DNA of 64,000 bases. Source: an uncultured Eubacteriales bacterium (GTDB taxonomy: Bacteria > Bacillota > Clostridia > Oscillospirales > Acutalibacteraceae). The translations under genes were made by a program, and so were the position numbers. The stretch spans positions 1 to 64,000 of the forward strand of contig CAKSTF010000003.1 in NCBI GenBank assembly GCA_934491515.1, given 5' to 3'. Of this stretch, positions 41,178 through 50,805 are shown piece after piece. Numbering within the stretch: the stretch's first letter is position 1; each line of letters begins with the position of its first letter. The notes under the pieces were generated by a model, which saw only the letters and a list, made by a program, of their open reading frames with translations, ran no database searches and had not been told where the DNA came from.

Positions 41178-41747
41178 TTACGCTCTTTTATTTTCGCTTG
41201 ACAGGCGATTCAGCACCTCTTCCGGTAATCCTTTGAATACAGACAATACATACGGAAGATCATTAAGATAATTCTCCGGCATACCGCATTCTACCCAGTC
41301 AATACAGGCGCCGAAAAGCATACATTTAAAAATCTTTATTGCAATCCTTCTGTCAAGTTCCGGAATGTTGCTTCCGCCGAAAACGCGGTCAAGATACGTT
41401 TTTACGATATATTCGCAGTATCGCATAAGATTGCGCTCGTATATATCGCGGTTTACGGAATTAAAAATATGCGCCGCGGCTTTTTTGTTTTTAAGCGCAA
41501 ATTTAAAAACCGCGTTAAAACATTGTTCAAGCGAATCTATCGTGGGATATTCTTCTATAAGCGTATCTACCGATTCCATAACTATTTCTTCGATAAGCGC
41601 CGGTATATCGGTAAAGTGGTAATAGAACGTGTTGCGGTTGATTCCGCAATCCTCCGCTATAACGCGCACGGATATTTTGTTAAGCGGCATTTCGTTAAGC
41701 AGTTTCAAAAATGAGTTCTTTATAGCGTTTTTGGTAAACTGGGGCAT
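41178..41747 (-). CDS. TetR/AcrR-family repressor
   Basis: 189 residues. The N-terminal TetR HTH (about 6-52: AIKNSFLKLLNEMPLNKISVRVIAEDCGINRNTFYYHFTD) is canonical. The C-terminal helical ligand domain ends LPYVLSVFKGLPEEVL. It lies upstream of the MMPL operon in the same direction, separated by a terminator, and a matching operator lies before the exporter. It probably senses the exporter's substrate. Confidence 0.87.
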   Translation of the reverse strand: MPQFTKNAIKNSFLKLLNEMPLNKISVRVIAEDCGINRNTFYYHFTDIPALIEEIVMESVDTLIEEYPTIDSLEQCFNAVFKFALKNKKAAAHIFNSVNRDIYERNLMRYCEYIVKTYLDRVFGGSNIPELDRRIAIKIFKCMLFGACIDWVECGMPENYLNDLPYVLSVFKGLPEEVLNRLSSENKRA

Positions 41748-41820
41748 TTTGCAATACTCCTTAAATTTATCTTTATTAAATATAATATAACATAAAACAA
41801 GTAGATTTTCAACAAAATAA

Positions 41821-41847
41821 AAACCTGCGCCGCAGCACAGGTTTTTT
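41821..41847 (-). terminator. Terminator after phosphatidyltransferase gene
   Basis: An imperfect stem (CCTGCGC / GCACAGG with one mismatch, CGCA loop, flanked by A-T pairs) is followed on the minus strand by TTTTTATTTT. Confidence 0.7.
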
Positions 41848-41849
41848 AC

Positions 41850-42416
41850 CTATAAAAGTTTTAAAACGGATTTCATACCGGGGTCGTACGTCTTGCTTAA
41901 AAGGTGCATAACAAATTCTTCGGCAGAAGCAAGAAATCCCACGGCGGAAACACAGTAACAGAACGCCGCTGCCGCCGGAGTACCGAGAAAATACGGGATA
42001 AGGAACACTCCTGCGCCCGTTATTTTATTAAGGTACGTATGCACCGCGGCAAAACGCCTGTACTTAAGCGCCGCCGTTACATACGCCGCAACACGCAGCA
42101 AAAGCACCGCCGCCACAATAATCCATATGTTAAACGGCAGTTTTTTTATAAGAACGGGCAGAATTTTAATCATCATCACCGAATAGAATACAAGATCCGC
42201 CACCGAATCGAGTTTGGCACCCGCGTCGCTTTGCGTGCCTGTTTTTCTTGCCACAAAACCGTCCACGGCGTCGGTAACGCCGGCAAGCGTATATATAACG
42301 AAAAACGGCAGTGTAAGCGGCTTTATAAAAACGATTGCCGCCGCGCCTGCTATACGGAAAAATGTAAGCATATTTGCCGGATTTATCATATTTTTAATGC
42401 TGTTTTTATTCTTCAC
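41850..42416 (-). CDS. CDP-alcohol phosphatidyltransferase
   Basis: 188 residues from a GTG at 42416, with GGAG eight bases upstream; two earlier frame extensions lack a ribosome binding site. The CDP-OH-P motif D-G-x2-A-R-x8-G-x3-D-x3-D reads DGFVARKTGTQSDAGAKLDS, at about 60-79. Five to six TM helices surround it. The family makes phosphatidylglycerophosphate or related phospholipids from CDP-diacylglycerol. It resembles PgsA, but the exact acceptor is uncertain. Confidence 0.82.
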   Translation of the reverse strand: MKNKNSIKNMINPANMLTFFRIAGAAAIVFIKPLTLPFFVIYTLAGVTDAVDGFVARKTGTQSDAGAKLDSVADLVFYSVMMIKILPVLIKKLPFNIWIIVAAVLLLRVAAYVTAALKYRRFAAVHTYLNKITGAGVFLIPYFLGTPAAAAFCYCVSAVGFLASAEEFVMHLLSKTYDPGMKSVLKLL

Positions 42417-42508
42417 TTTCCTTCTCCCCACAGCGGTGCAGCGTTTATCACATTTCTGCCGTACCACTTACAACGAACATTTTACAATACTTTCATATAA
42501 AATGCAAG

Positions 42509-42539
42509 CGGCGGTTTATGGTGAACCCACAAACCGCCG
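42509..42539 (-). terminator. Hairpin downstream of pfkA
   Basis: A 9-bp perfect stem CGGCGGTTT / AAACCGCCG around a 13-nt loop, without a continuous T-run on the minus strand. It is a weak terminator or an mRNA 3'-end structure. Confidence 0.5.
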
Positions 42540-42551
42540 TAAAGTTTAAAA

Positions 42552-43511
42552 TCAGATGGCCGTTTCTTTTGCAACGTCTATCATACCGTCGTCAAAGGTC
42601 TTGGTCATGTTAAGCGCTTCAAATATATCGATATTAACTATCTTGCCTGCCTTGTAAGAAACCACGCGGTTTCCTATTCCCTGGGAAAGAAGATGTACCG
42701 CCGTGTTGCCCATCTGGGTGGCGCGTACGCGGTCGCGTACCGTGGGGCTGCCGCCGCGCTGAACGTGACCGAGTATGGTCGCGCGGGAACCGAGGCCGGT
42801 TTCAGCCTCTATCTTCTTCGCAAGTTCCTCGCTGTGGCCTACACCCTCGGCAACTACCACGATAAAGTGGCTCTTGCCCGTTTCCTTAACCTTGTTTATG
42901 TGCGCTACGAGCGCATCGGTGTCTACGGGGAGTTCGGGAACCAGAACGCCCACAGCGCCTACCGATATCGCTATCTGAAGCGCCATATAGCCTGCATGGT
43001 GACCCATAACCTCAACAACGCTGCAGCGATTGTGCGAAGCCGCGGTATCGCGGATTTTATCTATCATCTCAACCGCGGTATTCATTGCGGTGTCAAAACC
43101 TATCGTATACTCGGTAGAAGCAATGTCGTTATCTATGGTAGCAGGAACGCCTATGCAGGGAATTCCGCGCTCGGAAAGGTCGCGCGCGCCCCTGTAAGAA
43201 CCGTCGCCGCCGATTACCACAATACCCTCTATTCCGTGTTTTTTGCAGGTAGCTATGCCCTTCTGCATACCTTCTTCGGTCTTGAACTCAAGACATCTTG
43301 CCGTGTAGAGAACGGTTCCGCCGCGATTTATTATGTCCGAAACGGAACGGGCGTTAAGATCAACTATTTCATCGTCGATAAGACCCTGATAGCCATGCAT
43401 TATGCCCTTTACGTTCATTCCGAGCGAGATTGCCGTTCTTACAACCGCACGAACGGCAGCGTTCATGCCGGGGGCGTCGCCGCCGCTTGTGAGAACACCG
43501 ATAGTTTTCAT
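42552..43511 (-). CDS. pfkA: 6-phosphofructokinase
   Basis: 319 residues from ATG 43511 (MKTIGVLTSGGDAPGMNAAVRA), nine bases after GGAG; the ATG nine bases earlier is too close. ATP-binding GGDGSYRGA, catalytic PATIDNDI (Asp127 equivalent) and the substrate block GSVVEVMGHHAGYMAL-like region (VVEVMGHHAGY) are all present. Gly104-type ATP usage (GGDGS) indicates the ATP-dependent form. This is the committing step of glycolysis. A sigma-A promoter precedes it. Confidence 0.95.
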   Translation of the reverse strand: MKTIGVLTSGGDAPGMNAAVRAVVRTAISLGMNVKGIMHGYQGLIDDEIVDLNARSVSDIINRGGTVLYTARCLEFKTEEGMQKGIATCKKHGIEGIVVIGGDGSYRGARDLSERGIPCIGVPATIDNDIASTEYTIGFDTAMNTAVEMIDKIRDTAASHNRCSVVEVMGHHAGYMALQIAISVGAVGVLVPELPVDTDALVAHINKVKETGKSHFIVVVAEGVGHSEELAKKIEAETGLGSRATILGHVQRGGSPTVRDRVRATQMGNTAVHLLSQGIGNRVVSYKAGKIVNIDIFEALNMTKTFDDGMIDVAKETAI

Positions 43512-43565
43512 ATAAATCATCTCCGTAAAATAGTGGATGTTAATAACATTAAGAATCTATTTGAC

Positions 43566-43594
43566 ATTATATAATAAGTTATCCGTAAATTCAA
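43566..43594 (-). promoter_or_regulatory. pfkA promoter
   Basis: TTGAAT (43594-43589), a 17-bp spacer and TATAAT (43571-43566) on the minus strand, with a leader of about 50 nt to the pfkA start. Confidence 0.75.
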
Positions 43595-43647
43595 CAACGA
43601 AATCACACTTTTATGCGATTTTAACAGTTTTCATAATATGCGGCGCA

Positions 43648-46600
43648 CTAACTGCCGATTATTTTTACATTTTTGCTATCGGCAGCGGCGCAAAGCGCGT
43701 CATATAAGGTTTTTCCAACCTTAACACCCGCCCCTCCCGACGGTGAAAAACGTTTTCCGGTGTCGGCGCAGACTACTGTAACGGGGGTGTTGCCTTTGTT
43801 GTTATTTATTATTTCGCATACTTTTTTGAACTGCGCGCTTCCGCTTGAAGGTACCCTGACGTAAACGCCCGGTTTTACCGTCTTTTTCGGAGTTATACCC
43901 GCAGCGCCTGCAGGTACCGGCTCGCACTTTTCAAGTATAAGTTCCGTATCCCTGTCCTCGCGCTCGCTTACCTTGCCGCTTACCGCCACAATGTTGCCGT
44001 CCTTTAAAAAGTCACGGCATAAGGAATAGGCGGCGGCAAACACCGTAAGGTCTATACGCCCCGTGGTATCTTCAAGAACGGCGTAAACTATCACCGACTT
44101 GTTTTTAATCTGCTTTACCTTTACAAGGTCAAGTATGCCGCACACACGCACGCGCGCGCCGTCATGCACTTTTTTATCGTTAAGGCTCTTGATATCGGTA
44201 TATCCGCCGTTTTTTATAAATCCTTCGTAATCGGCAAGCGGATGTCCCGAAAGATACATACCCGTGGATTCTTTTTCAAAGGCCAGAAGTTGTTCTTTGG
44301 GCATCTCATCGGTTTTTGGAATGGCAAAGCCGCCCGAATCGTCCGTATCGCCGAAAATATCAAGCTGTCCTTCCCCCTTAAGCCGCTTTTGGGTTTCCAC
44401 CGCCGAAAGCAGGTATTCAAGCGAAAAGAGCATTCCGCGGCGGTTTTCGGCAAGGCTGTCAAGCGCGCCGCTTTTAATAAGGCTTTCCAGTGCACGGCGG
44501 TTCATTTCCCTGCCGTAATTGCGCATACAAAAATCGTAAAGACTTTTGTACTCTCCGCCGTCCTCACGGTTTTTGACTATACTTTCTATAATGCTTTTTC
44601 CAAGGTTTTTAACACCTAAAAGTCCGAATCTTATTCCGCCGCCGCATGCGGTGAACCCTGCAAAACTTTCGTTTACGTCAGGCGGAAGAACGGGAATTTC
44701 CATCCTGCGGCATTCGTTTGCATACTCCGCGATTTTAGAGGAAGAATCAAGCACGCTTGTAAGCAGCGCCGCAAAATATTCCTTTTTAAAACGGCATTTA
44801 AGATATGCCGTTCTGTAAGCCACCAAAGCGTACGCCGCGGCGTGGGATTTATTGAATGCATAGGAACTGAATGTAACAAGACGGTCGAAAAGTTCGTTTG
44901 CCGCTTTTTCGTCCACACCTCTTGCAAGGGCGCCTTCGCAAAGAACTTTTCCGTTTTCGTCCTTTTCGCCGTATATAAACACGCGGCGTTCGCGCTGCAT
45001 AACGTCGTGCTTTTTCTTTGCCATTGCGCGGCGCACGATATCGGCGCGGCTCAGCGAGTAACCTGCCACCGTTCTGCATATCTGCATTACCTGTTCCTGA
45101 TATACGATACAACCGTAGGTAACATCAAGAATAGGCTTCAAAATCGGTGAGGAATACTTAACATCCTGCGGATTGTGTCTGTTATGGATATATGTGGGTA
45201 TTGAGTCCATAGGTCCGGGTCTGTAAAGCGATATTATCGCTATAAGGTCTTCAAGTCCCTCCGGCTTGAAGCGCCGCAGGACGCTTTTCATACCCTCCGA
45301 TTCAAACTGAAACACACCCTCGGTCAGTCCCTCGCCCATCATATCAAGGGTCGCCTTGTCGTCAAGCGGAATATTCTCAACAGAAAATTCCGGATTGCGT
45401 TTTTTAATGTCGGTTTCGGTATCTTTGATAACGGTAAGATTGCGAAGCCCCAAAAAGTCCATTTTAAGAAGCCCCAGTTCTTCGATAACCGTCATGGTGT
45501 ACTGGGTGACTACCGCGTTATCGTTTAAAGCAAGCGGAACATAATCGCTTACGGGCCTGTCCGATATAACAACGCCTGCCGCGTGTGTGGAGGCGTGCCG
45601 CGGCATATTTTCCACCTTAAGCGCCGTATCCACAAGTTCTTTTACCTGAGCATCGGCAGCATAAAGACGTGCCAGTTCCTTTGAAATTTCAAGCGATGAC
45701 GAAAGGGTAACACCCGGCGCCTGAGGTATAAGTTTTGCCACCCTGTCACACACGGCATACGGTATATCCATCGCCCTTCCAACGTCCCTTACGGCGGCGC
45801 GCGCCGCAAGCGTTCCGAAGGTCACTATCTGTGCCACGTGGTCGCTGCCGTATTTATCTATAACGTAATCTATAACCTGCTGGCGCTTTACATAGCAGAA
45901 ATCTATATCAAAATCCGGCATTGAAACGCGTTCGGGGTTTAAAAAGCGTTCAAACAGCAGGTCGTATTTTATGGGGTCTATGCCCGTGATGCCCATGGCA
46001 TACGCCGCAAGACTTCCCGCACCCGAACCCCTGCCCGGGCCTACCGGTATATCGTGGTTTTTCGCATAATTTACAAAGTCCCAGACAATAAGGTAATAAT
46101 CCACATATCCCATTTTATTTATTACCGAAAGTTCGTAATCAAGCCTTTCGGTGACCTTTTTATCGGGACTTTCGCCGTAAAGGCGTTTAACGCCTTCAAG
46201 GCATTTATCTTTTAAAAACTCAAAATGGTCTATGCCGCCGGTATCAAAATACGGAAGTTTTATCTTGCCGAATTCAAAGGTTACGTTGCACCGTTCGGCT
46301 ATTTTTTCCGTAACCGAAAGCGCAGCGGGAAACTCTGCAAAAACTTCTGCCATTTCCGCCTCGGATTTAAGATAAAATTCCTCCGTTTTAAATTCAAGCG
46401 GCATTTTTTCGTTTATTTTGCTACCCGTTTGTATGCACAAAAGCACCTTGTGTATAAACGCGTCGCTTTTGTCTATATAGTGAACGTCATTCGTGGCAAC
46501 AAGCGGTATGCCCGTCTCAAGCGACAGTTTTTTCATAAGCGGCAGAATTTCGAGTTGTTCTTTTATGCCGTGATTCTGAATTTCAAGAAAATAGTTGTCT

Positions 46601-47100
46601 TTTCCGAAAACATTTTTATACCAAAGCGCCGTCTGTTTTGCTTTTTCATAGTCGCCCGAAAGCAGCGCTTTCGGTATCTCACCCGCAAGGCAGGCGGAAA
46701 GCGCAATAAGTCCCTCGCTGTACTTTTCAAGCAATTCATGGTCTATACGCGGTTTTGAATAAAATCCTTCCGTAAATCCTGCAGAAACCAATTTTACAAG
46801 GTTTTCGTATCCCTTGTTGTTTTCGCACAGAAGTACAAGGTGGCTGTACTGCGAATCAAGGGCGCGTTCTTTATCAAAACGACTTCTCGGCGCTACATAC
46901 ACCTCGCATCCGATAATAGGTTTTACGCCTTCTTTTATCGCTGCCTTGTAAAACTCCACCGCGCCGTACATAACGCCGTGGTCGGTAACGGCAACCGCCG
47001 TTTGACCGCGTTGTTTCACCGCTTTTATAAGCGGCTCTATGCGGCAGCAGCCGTCAAGCAGGCTGTATTCCGTATGAAGATGAAGATGTGCAAAACCCAC
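43648..47100 (-). CDS. dnaE: DNA polymerase III alpha subunit, DnaE type
   Basis: 1,150 residues. The PHP domain starts with HLHTEYSLLDG (residues 6-16). The palm carries the catalytic PDFDIDFC at about 392-400, with the fingers around 500-700. A helix-hairpin-helix region follows, and an OB fold (VRVCGILDLVKVKQIKNKS) lies near 985-1060. The length matches Firmicute DnaE1. In Bacillus, DnaE extends RNA primers before PolC takes over; PolC is also in this window (58197-62093), and that one seems to lack proofreading. It stands next to whiA in the same direction. Confidence 0.95.
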   Translation of the reverse strand: MGFAHLHLHTEYSLLDGCCRIEPLIKAVKQRGQTAVAVTDHGVMYGAVEFYKAAIKEGVKPIIGCEVYVAPRSRFDKERALDSQYSHLVLLCENNKGYENLVKLVSAGFTEGFYSKPRIDHELLEKYSEGLIALSACLAGEIPKALLSGDYEKAKQTALWYKNVFGKDNYFLEIQNHGIKEQLEILPLMKKLSLETGIPLVATNDVHYIDKSDAFIHKVLLCIQTGSKINEKMPLEFKTEEFYLKSEAEMAEVFAEFPAALSVTEKIAERCNVTFEFGKIKLPYFDTGGIDHFEFLKDKCLEGVKRLYGESPDKKVTERLDYELSVINKMGYVDYYLIVWDFVNYAKNHDIPVGPGRGSGAGSLAAYAMGITGIDPIKYDLLFERFLNPERVSMPDFDIDFCYVKRQQVIDYVIDKYGSDHVAQIVTFGTLAARAAVRDVGRAMDIPYAVCDRVAKLIPQAPGVTLSSSLEISKELARLYAADAQVKELVDTALKVENMPRHASTHAAGVVISDRPVSDYVPLALNDNAVVTQYTMTVIEELGLLKMDFLGLRNLTVIKDTETDIKKRNPEFSVENIPLDDKATLDMMGEGLTEGVFQFESEGMKSVLRRFKPEGLEDLIAIISLYRPGPMDSIPTYIHNRHNPQDVKYSSPILKPILDVTYGCIVYQEQVMQICRTVAGYSLSRADIVRRAMAKKKHDVMQRERRVFIYGEKDENGKVLCEGALARGVDEKAANELFDRLVTFSSYAFNKSHAAAYALVAYRTAYLKCRFKKEYFAALLTSVLDSSSKIAEYANECRRMEIPVLPPDVNESFAGFTACGGGIRFGLLGVKNLGKSIIESIVKNREDGGEYKSLYDFCMRNYGREMNRRALESLIKSGALDSLAENRRGMLFSLEYLLSAVETQKRLKGEGQLDIFGDTDDSGGFAIPKTDEMPKEQLLAFEKESTGMYLSGHPLADYEGFIKNGGYTDIKSLNDKKVHDGARVRVCGILDLVKVKQIKNKSVIVYAVLEDTTGRIDLTVFAAAYSLCRDFLKDGNIVAVSGKVSEREDRDTELILEKCEPVPAGAAGITPKKTVKPGVYVRVPSSGSAQFKKVCEIINNNKGNTPVTVVCADTGKRFSPSGGAGVKVGKTLYDALCAAADSKNVKIIGS

Positions 47101-47129
47101 GCTGCCGCCTCCCTGTTTATGTTTTTGTG

Positions 47130-48029
47130 TCAGTGTTTTTGCGAATGTTTTTCGTAAATTTCAATAATCCTGCGCAGTCGGTGATTGAGACCCGAAACCG
47201 TTATTGCCTCGCTTGATTGCTTTACAAGCTGGGAAAGCGACCCCACGGGGTCTTTTTTTCTTAATTCCGCGGCGGATTTCAGTTCCGGCGGCAGATTTTC
47301 AAGCCGTCCCGTTTTTTCAAGATATTCAATAGCCTTTGTCTGGGCGAAAGCGGCGTTTACGGTTTTTGTTATGTTGCCGCTGTCGCAGTTTCTGGCGCGG
47401 TTTATATTATTTTTAACGTCTTTCATTATGGTGGTTTCTATAAATTCAAGACTCCGCGCCGAAGCGCCCATAACTGTCAGCAGATTTATTATCATTTCGC
47501 TGCGCTTTATATATACCGTATACCCGCTTTGCCGTTTCGATATTCCCGCCTTTACAAAATGTTCCGAAAGCAGTTTGCAGAATTCCTGCGCCAAAGATTC
47601 GTCGCGCACGGAAAAATCCGCACGGTAAGCCTTTTCGGGGTCGCTTATCTGACCGCAGGCAAGAAACGCGCCCCTTATAAATGCCGCGGGGCAGCAGTCT
47701 TTTACAAAACATTCCCTGTTTATCTTGCCGTCCGCTATGCCGTAATCGACCGAGGCAAGTATTTTAAGCCTGTCCGCCTCGCTCGGTACAAATGCGCGGT
47801 ATGTAACCCGCTTTCCGCCGCCCGAAAGAATCTGTACCTCTGCCCCGTAGCAGGATTTAAGCAGCCGCGCGTAAAGTTTGGCCGCTGCAAGGTTTTCGGT
47901 TTGCATAGATATTTTTTTAGCGGAAAAAGACCGGCTGAAGAGCAGAAAACCGTAGGTTAAAGGTAATTTGCAGCAGTCAGACGGTCTGATGTTACCGAGT
48001 TCGTTTTTTATATCGGAGCAAAAAGACAT
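47130..48029 (-). CDS. whiA: WhiA, DNA-binding cell-division regulator
   Basis: 299 residues. The degenerate LAGLIDADG-like homing domain (about 1-200, with FIRGAFLACGQISDPEKAYR) and the C-terminal helix-turn-helix (about 215-295, with LSQLVKQSSEAITVSGLNHRLRRI) are standard. WhiA binds DNA and affects FtsZ assembly and chromosome segregation in Firmicutes. It follows rapZ at 18 bp, the classic clostridial order. Confidence 0.95.
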   Translation of the reverse strand: MSFCSDIKNELGNIRPSDCCKLPLTYGFLLFSRSFSAKKISMQTENLAAAKLYARLLKSCYGAEVQILSGGGKRVTYRAFVPSEADRLKILASVDYGIADGKINRECFVKDCCPAAFIRGAFLACGQISDPEKAYRADFSVRDESLAQEFCKLLSEHFVKAGISKRQSGYTVYIKRSEMIINLLTVMGASARSLEFIETTIMKDVKNNINRARNCDSGNITKTVNAAFAQTKAIEYLEKTGRLENLPPELKSAAELRKKDPVGSLSQLVKQSSEAITVSGLNHRLRRIIEIYEKHSQKH

Positions 48030-48046
48030 ATTCTACTCCCCTTCTG

Positions 48047-48907
48047 TCAATTCTTGCTTATATCCCTGTGCATGGCGGCGGCGCCGTAGCCCTTTTCTTT
48101 AAGATGTTTGCACAGAAGTTCCGCAAAAGTAACCGATCGGTGTTTACCGCCGGTGCATCCGAAGGAAACCACCAATTGACTTTTGCCCTCTTTGAGGTAA
48201 AGGGGCAGGGAAAAATCTATAAATTCAAAAACGTGTTTTGCAAATTCCCTGCTGCTTGCATCTGCCATAACATAATCGCTTACCTCGGTGTCAAGTCCCG
48301 TTTTATGCTTTAAGGTTTCCACATAAAAAGGATTTACAAGGCAGCGCACATCGAAAATAATATCCGCGTCAACATCCGTGCCGTATTTGAAGCCGAAAGA
48401 GTGGCAAAGTATCTTTATGCCGGATTCCCCGTTATCGGTAAAAATGTTCGTTATCTGCATTTTTAACTGCGCCGCGGAAATAAGGCTTGTATCCACAACA
48501 TAATCGGCGGAGTTTTTTATATCCGAAAGCAGGCGGCGCTCAAGTTTTACCGCGTCGCTGAGCGACAGATCCGCCCTCTCGCAAAGGGGGTGTTTTCTGC
48601 GGTTTTCTTTGTACCTTCTTATAAGAACGTCGTCCGAAGCGTCAAGAAAAAGTATTTTATACTCGATATGCTCCGCCTTGAACTTTTGAAGCACGGCGGA
48701 TATTTCCTTAAACATACTGCCGCCGCGGATATCGGTTATAATAGCAAGTTTTACCATTTCCTCGCTTCCGCGCTTTGAAAGTTCCACAAAAGAGGGGATA
48801 ATTGCAGGCGGTATGTTATCAACGCAATAAAATCCCATATCTTCAAGTGCGTTGGCAGTCTGCGACTTGCCTGCACCGGACATTCCCGTAACAATTAAAA
48901 GATTCAT
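48047..48907 (-). CDS. rapZ: RapZ/YvcJ nucleotide-binding adaptor
   Basis: 286 residues with Walker A GMSGAGKSQ (8-16), Walker B-like FLDASDD, and the C-terminal SFGFKYG / GCTGGKHRSV signatures (about 185-270). In E. coli RapZ controls GlmS synthesis by directing small RNA decay. In Firmicutes YvcJ binds nucleotides and is linked to wall precursor status and competence. The gene order hprK, ROK kinase, murB, rapZ, whiA supports a shared role in sugar and wall control. Confidence 0.95.
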   Translation of the reverse strand: MNLLIVTGMSGAGKSQTANALEDMGFYCVDNIPPAIIPSFVELSKRGSEEMVKLAIITDIRGGSMFKEISAVLQKFKAEHIEYKILFLDASDDVLIRRYKENRRKHPLCERADLSLSDAVKLERRLLSDIKNSADYVVDTSLISAAQLKMQITNIFTDNGESGIKILCHSFGFKYGTDVDADIIFDVRCLVNPFYVETLKHKTGLDTEVSDYVMADASSREFAKHVFEFIDFSLPLYLKEGKSQLVVSFGCTGGKHRSVTFAELLCKHLKEKGYGAAAMHRDISKN

Positions 48908-48912
48908 ACTGT

Positions 48913-49821
48913 TTACTCTTTTCTCCCCACAAAAAGCACTTCCGGTTCAAGTGTTACGCCCTCTGCCGCAAGCACCGTATTTTTAACCTTTTCTATCAGC
49001 GCGCAGACGTCATCAGCCGTTGCATTGCCGCGGTTTATTATAAAACCTGCGTGTTTTTCGCTTACCTGAGCGCCCCCTACCGACGCGCCTTTAAGTCCGC
49101 TGCCTTCTATAAGCGCGCCTGCGTAATATCCCGTGGGGCGTTTAAATGTGCTGCCCGCACTCGGATATTCAAGCGGTTGTTTTTCGGCACGTCTTTTCAT
49201 ATATCCGTTCATGGCGGCGGTAATCTCTTCGCGCTTGCCGTTTTCAAGCCGCAGTTTTACCGCAGTTATCACAAGTCCGCCTTTTTTAAAAACGCTTGTT
49301 CTGTAACCGAACTCCATTTCTGCGGCAGACAGGCAGCAGGGCTTGCCGTCTGCGTCAATACATTCGGCGCTTATCGCAACATTTGCAATTTCTCCGCCGT
49401 ATGCGCCGGCGTTCATATAGAATGCGCCGCCTACGGTGCCGGGTATGCCGTATGCAAATTCAAGCCCCGTAAGTCCCGCGTCGCGCGCGGCAATACACAC
49501 CGCCGAAAGACGTGCGCCGGCACCGCATACTATCTCGTTTCCGGAAACCTTTACAAAGTTTAAAGAAAGCATACTTACAACCGCGCCCTCTATTCCCTTA
49601 TCGGAAACAAGCAGATTTGAACCGTTGCCTAAAATAAACACCGGCACGCCGTTTTCCCTTGCGGCAAGCAGTGCGGTTTCAAGTTCCGACTGCGTTTTGG
49701 GTTTTACAAGCACATCGGCATTACCGCCTACTTTAAAGGTGGTATAAAGCGACATTGGAACATTCTCGGTATATTCAATTTCCGCCGTTTTGAGCGTTTC
49801 CTTAAAATTGCCGAGCCGCAT
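48913..49821 (-). CDS. murB: UDP-N-acetylenolpyruvoylglucosamine reductase
   Basis: 302 residues from ATG 49821 (MRLGNFKETL), eight bases after AAGGTG. The FAD-binding PCMH fold covers YTTFKVGGNADVLVKPK and GNGSNLLVSDKGIEGAVV. The catalytic region is AYGIPGTVGGAFYMNAGAYGGEI, and the C-terminal domain has PSAGSTFKRP with the proton-donating Ser. It makes UDP-MurNAc for peptidoglycan. Confidence 0.95.
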   Translation of the reverse strand: MRLGNFKETLKTAEIEYTENVPMSLYTTFKVGGNADVLVKPKTQSELETALLAARENGVPVFILGNGSNLLVSDKGIEGAVVSMLSLNFVKVSGNEIVCGAGARLSAVCIAARDAGLTGLEFAYGIPGTVGGAFYMNAGAYGGEIANVAISAECIDADGKPCCLSAAEMEFGYRTSVFKKGGLVITAVKLRLENGKREEITAAMNGYMKRRAEKQPLEYPSAGSTFKRPTGYYAGALIEGSGLKGASVGGAQVSEKHAGFIINRGNATADDVCALIEKVKNTVLAAEGVTLEPEVLFVGRKE

Positions 49822-49837
49822 TTTATCACACCTTAAA

Positions 49838-50791
49838 TCAATGTAGTTTATATAAGCAGGCGGCACCTATCACCCCTGCATCGTTGCCTAAAGCGGCAAC
49901 TTTTATCTCGGTAGAAGTATCAATGTTTCTTGCATAGTTTTCGCCTTTTACGAGCCTGTTTATCGGATCGGTAAGGTTTTTGCCTTCTTTGGATATTCCG
50001 CCGCCTATACATATCGCCTGCGGCTGGAAAGTATTTATAATATTTGCAATTCCGACCGCAAGATACTGTATGTAGGAATCCACAACCCCGATCCCCGCTT
50101 CATCGCCGCGGCGCATTGCGTCAAACGCGGTCTTGCCGTCCACCGCGTCTATGTTTCTTTCAACTATATCCCACATTATGCTTTCGGGGTAGCGTATCAT
50201 CGCCTGTTTTGTCTGGCGGATCAACGCCGTTGCCGAAGCGTATGCCTCAAAACAGCCGGTTCTTCCGCAGGAACAGCGTTCGCCGTTCATCTGTATTACC
50301 GTATGGCCGAGTTCGCCGCCGGCGCCGTTAAAGCCGGAATAAATCTTTCCGTCTATTATTATTCCTCCGCCGACGCCCGTGCCGAGTGTGACCGCGATAA
50401 AATCTTTCGTTCCCCTGCCGGCGCCCGCAAGAAATTCTCCGTACGCCGCGCAGTTTGCATCATTTTCGATATAAACGTGTTTGCCGAGCCTTTCTTTAAG
50501 CAATGCACCCATATCCACATCAAAAAATTTCAGGTTGTTGGCAAAGGATATAACGCCCTTTTCGGAATTAACGGCACCCGGGGTACCGAGTCCGATGTTT
50601 TCTATATCCGCCATGGTAATACCTGCCGCCGAGAGCGCATCAAAACAGGTTGCCGCTATGTCGTCCGCAATATCGCTTGCGGGACGGGGCGCCATGGTCT
50701 TTCTTTTTGCGGATGCCGCTATTTCATAATTTTCGTCAACTACCCCGACAACAATGTTAGTGCCGCCTAAATCTATTCCTAAATTATACAT
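49838..50791 (-). CDS. glcK: ROK-family glucokinase
   Basis: 317 residues. The N-terminal phosphate loop DLGGTNIVVGVV (6-17), catalytic ENDANCAAYGE (about 115-125), the TLGTGVGGGIIIDGKI block and the zinc-binding CSCGRTGCFE (about 171-180) are present. ROK kinases phosphorylate glucose or other hexoses. No DNA-binding domain is fused, so it is a kinase and not a repressor. It lies between hprK and murB, linking sugar phosphorylation to carbon control. Confidence 0.9.
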   Translation of the reverse strand: MYNLGIDLGGTNIVVGVVDENYEIAASAKRKTMAPRPASDIADDIAATCFDALSAAGITMADIENIGLGTPGAVNSEKGVISFANNLKFFDVDMGALLKERLGKHVYIENDANCAAYGEFLAGAGRGTKDFIAVTLGTGVGGGIIIDGKIYSGFNGAGGELGHTVIQMNGERCSCGRTGCFEAYASATALIRQTKQAMIRYPESIMWDIVERNIDAVDGKTAFDAMRRGDEAGIGVVDSYIQYLAVGIANIINTFQPQAICIGGGISKEGKNLTDPINRLVKGENYARNIDTSTEIKVAALGNDAGVIGAACLYKLH

Positions 50792-50805
50792 CAGAACCTA
50801 ACCTT

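Noticed and set aside
36951..41747. Exporter operon as part of a mobile element
   Set aside because: No integrase, repeats or composition shift flank it, and it sits well outside the tRNA-Ser boundary of the prophage.
42693..43574. 293-aa plus-strand frame opposite pfkA
   Set aside because: pfkA on the minus strand is unambiguous, and the opposite frame is Tyr/Arg-rich antisense without a promoter.
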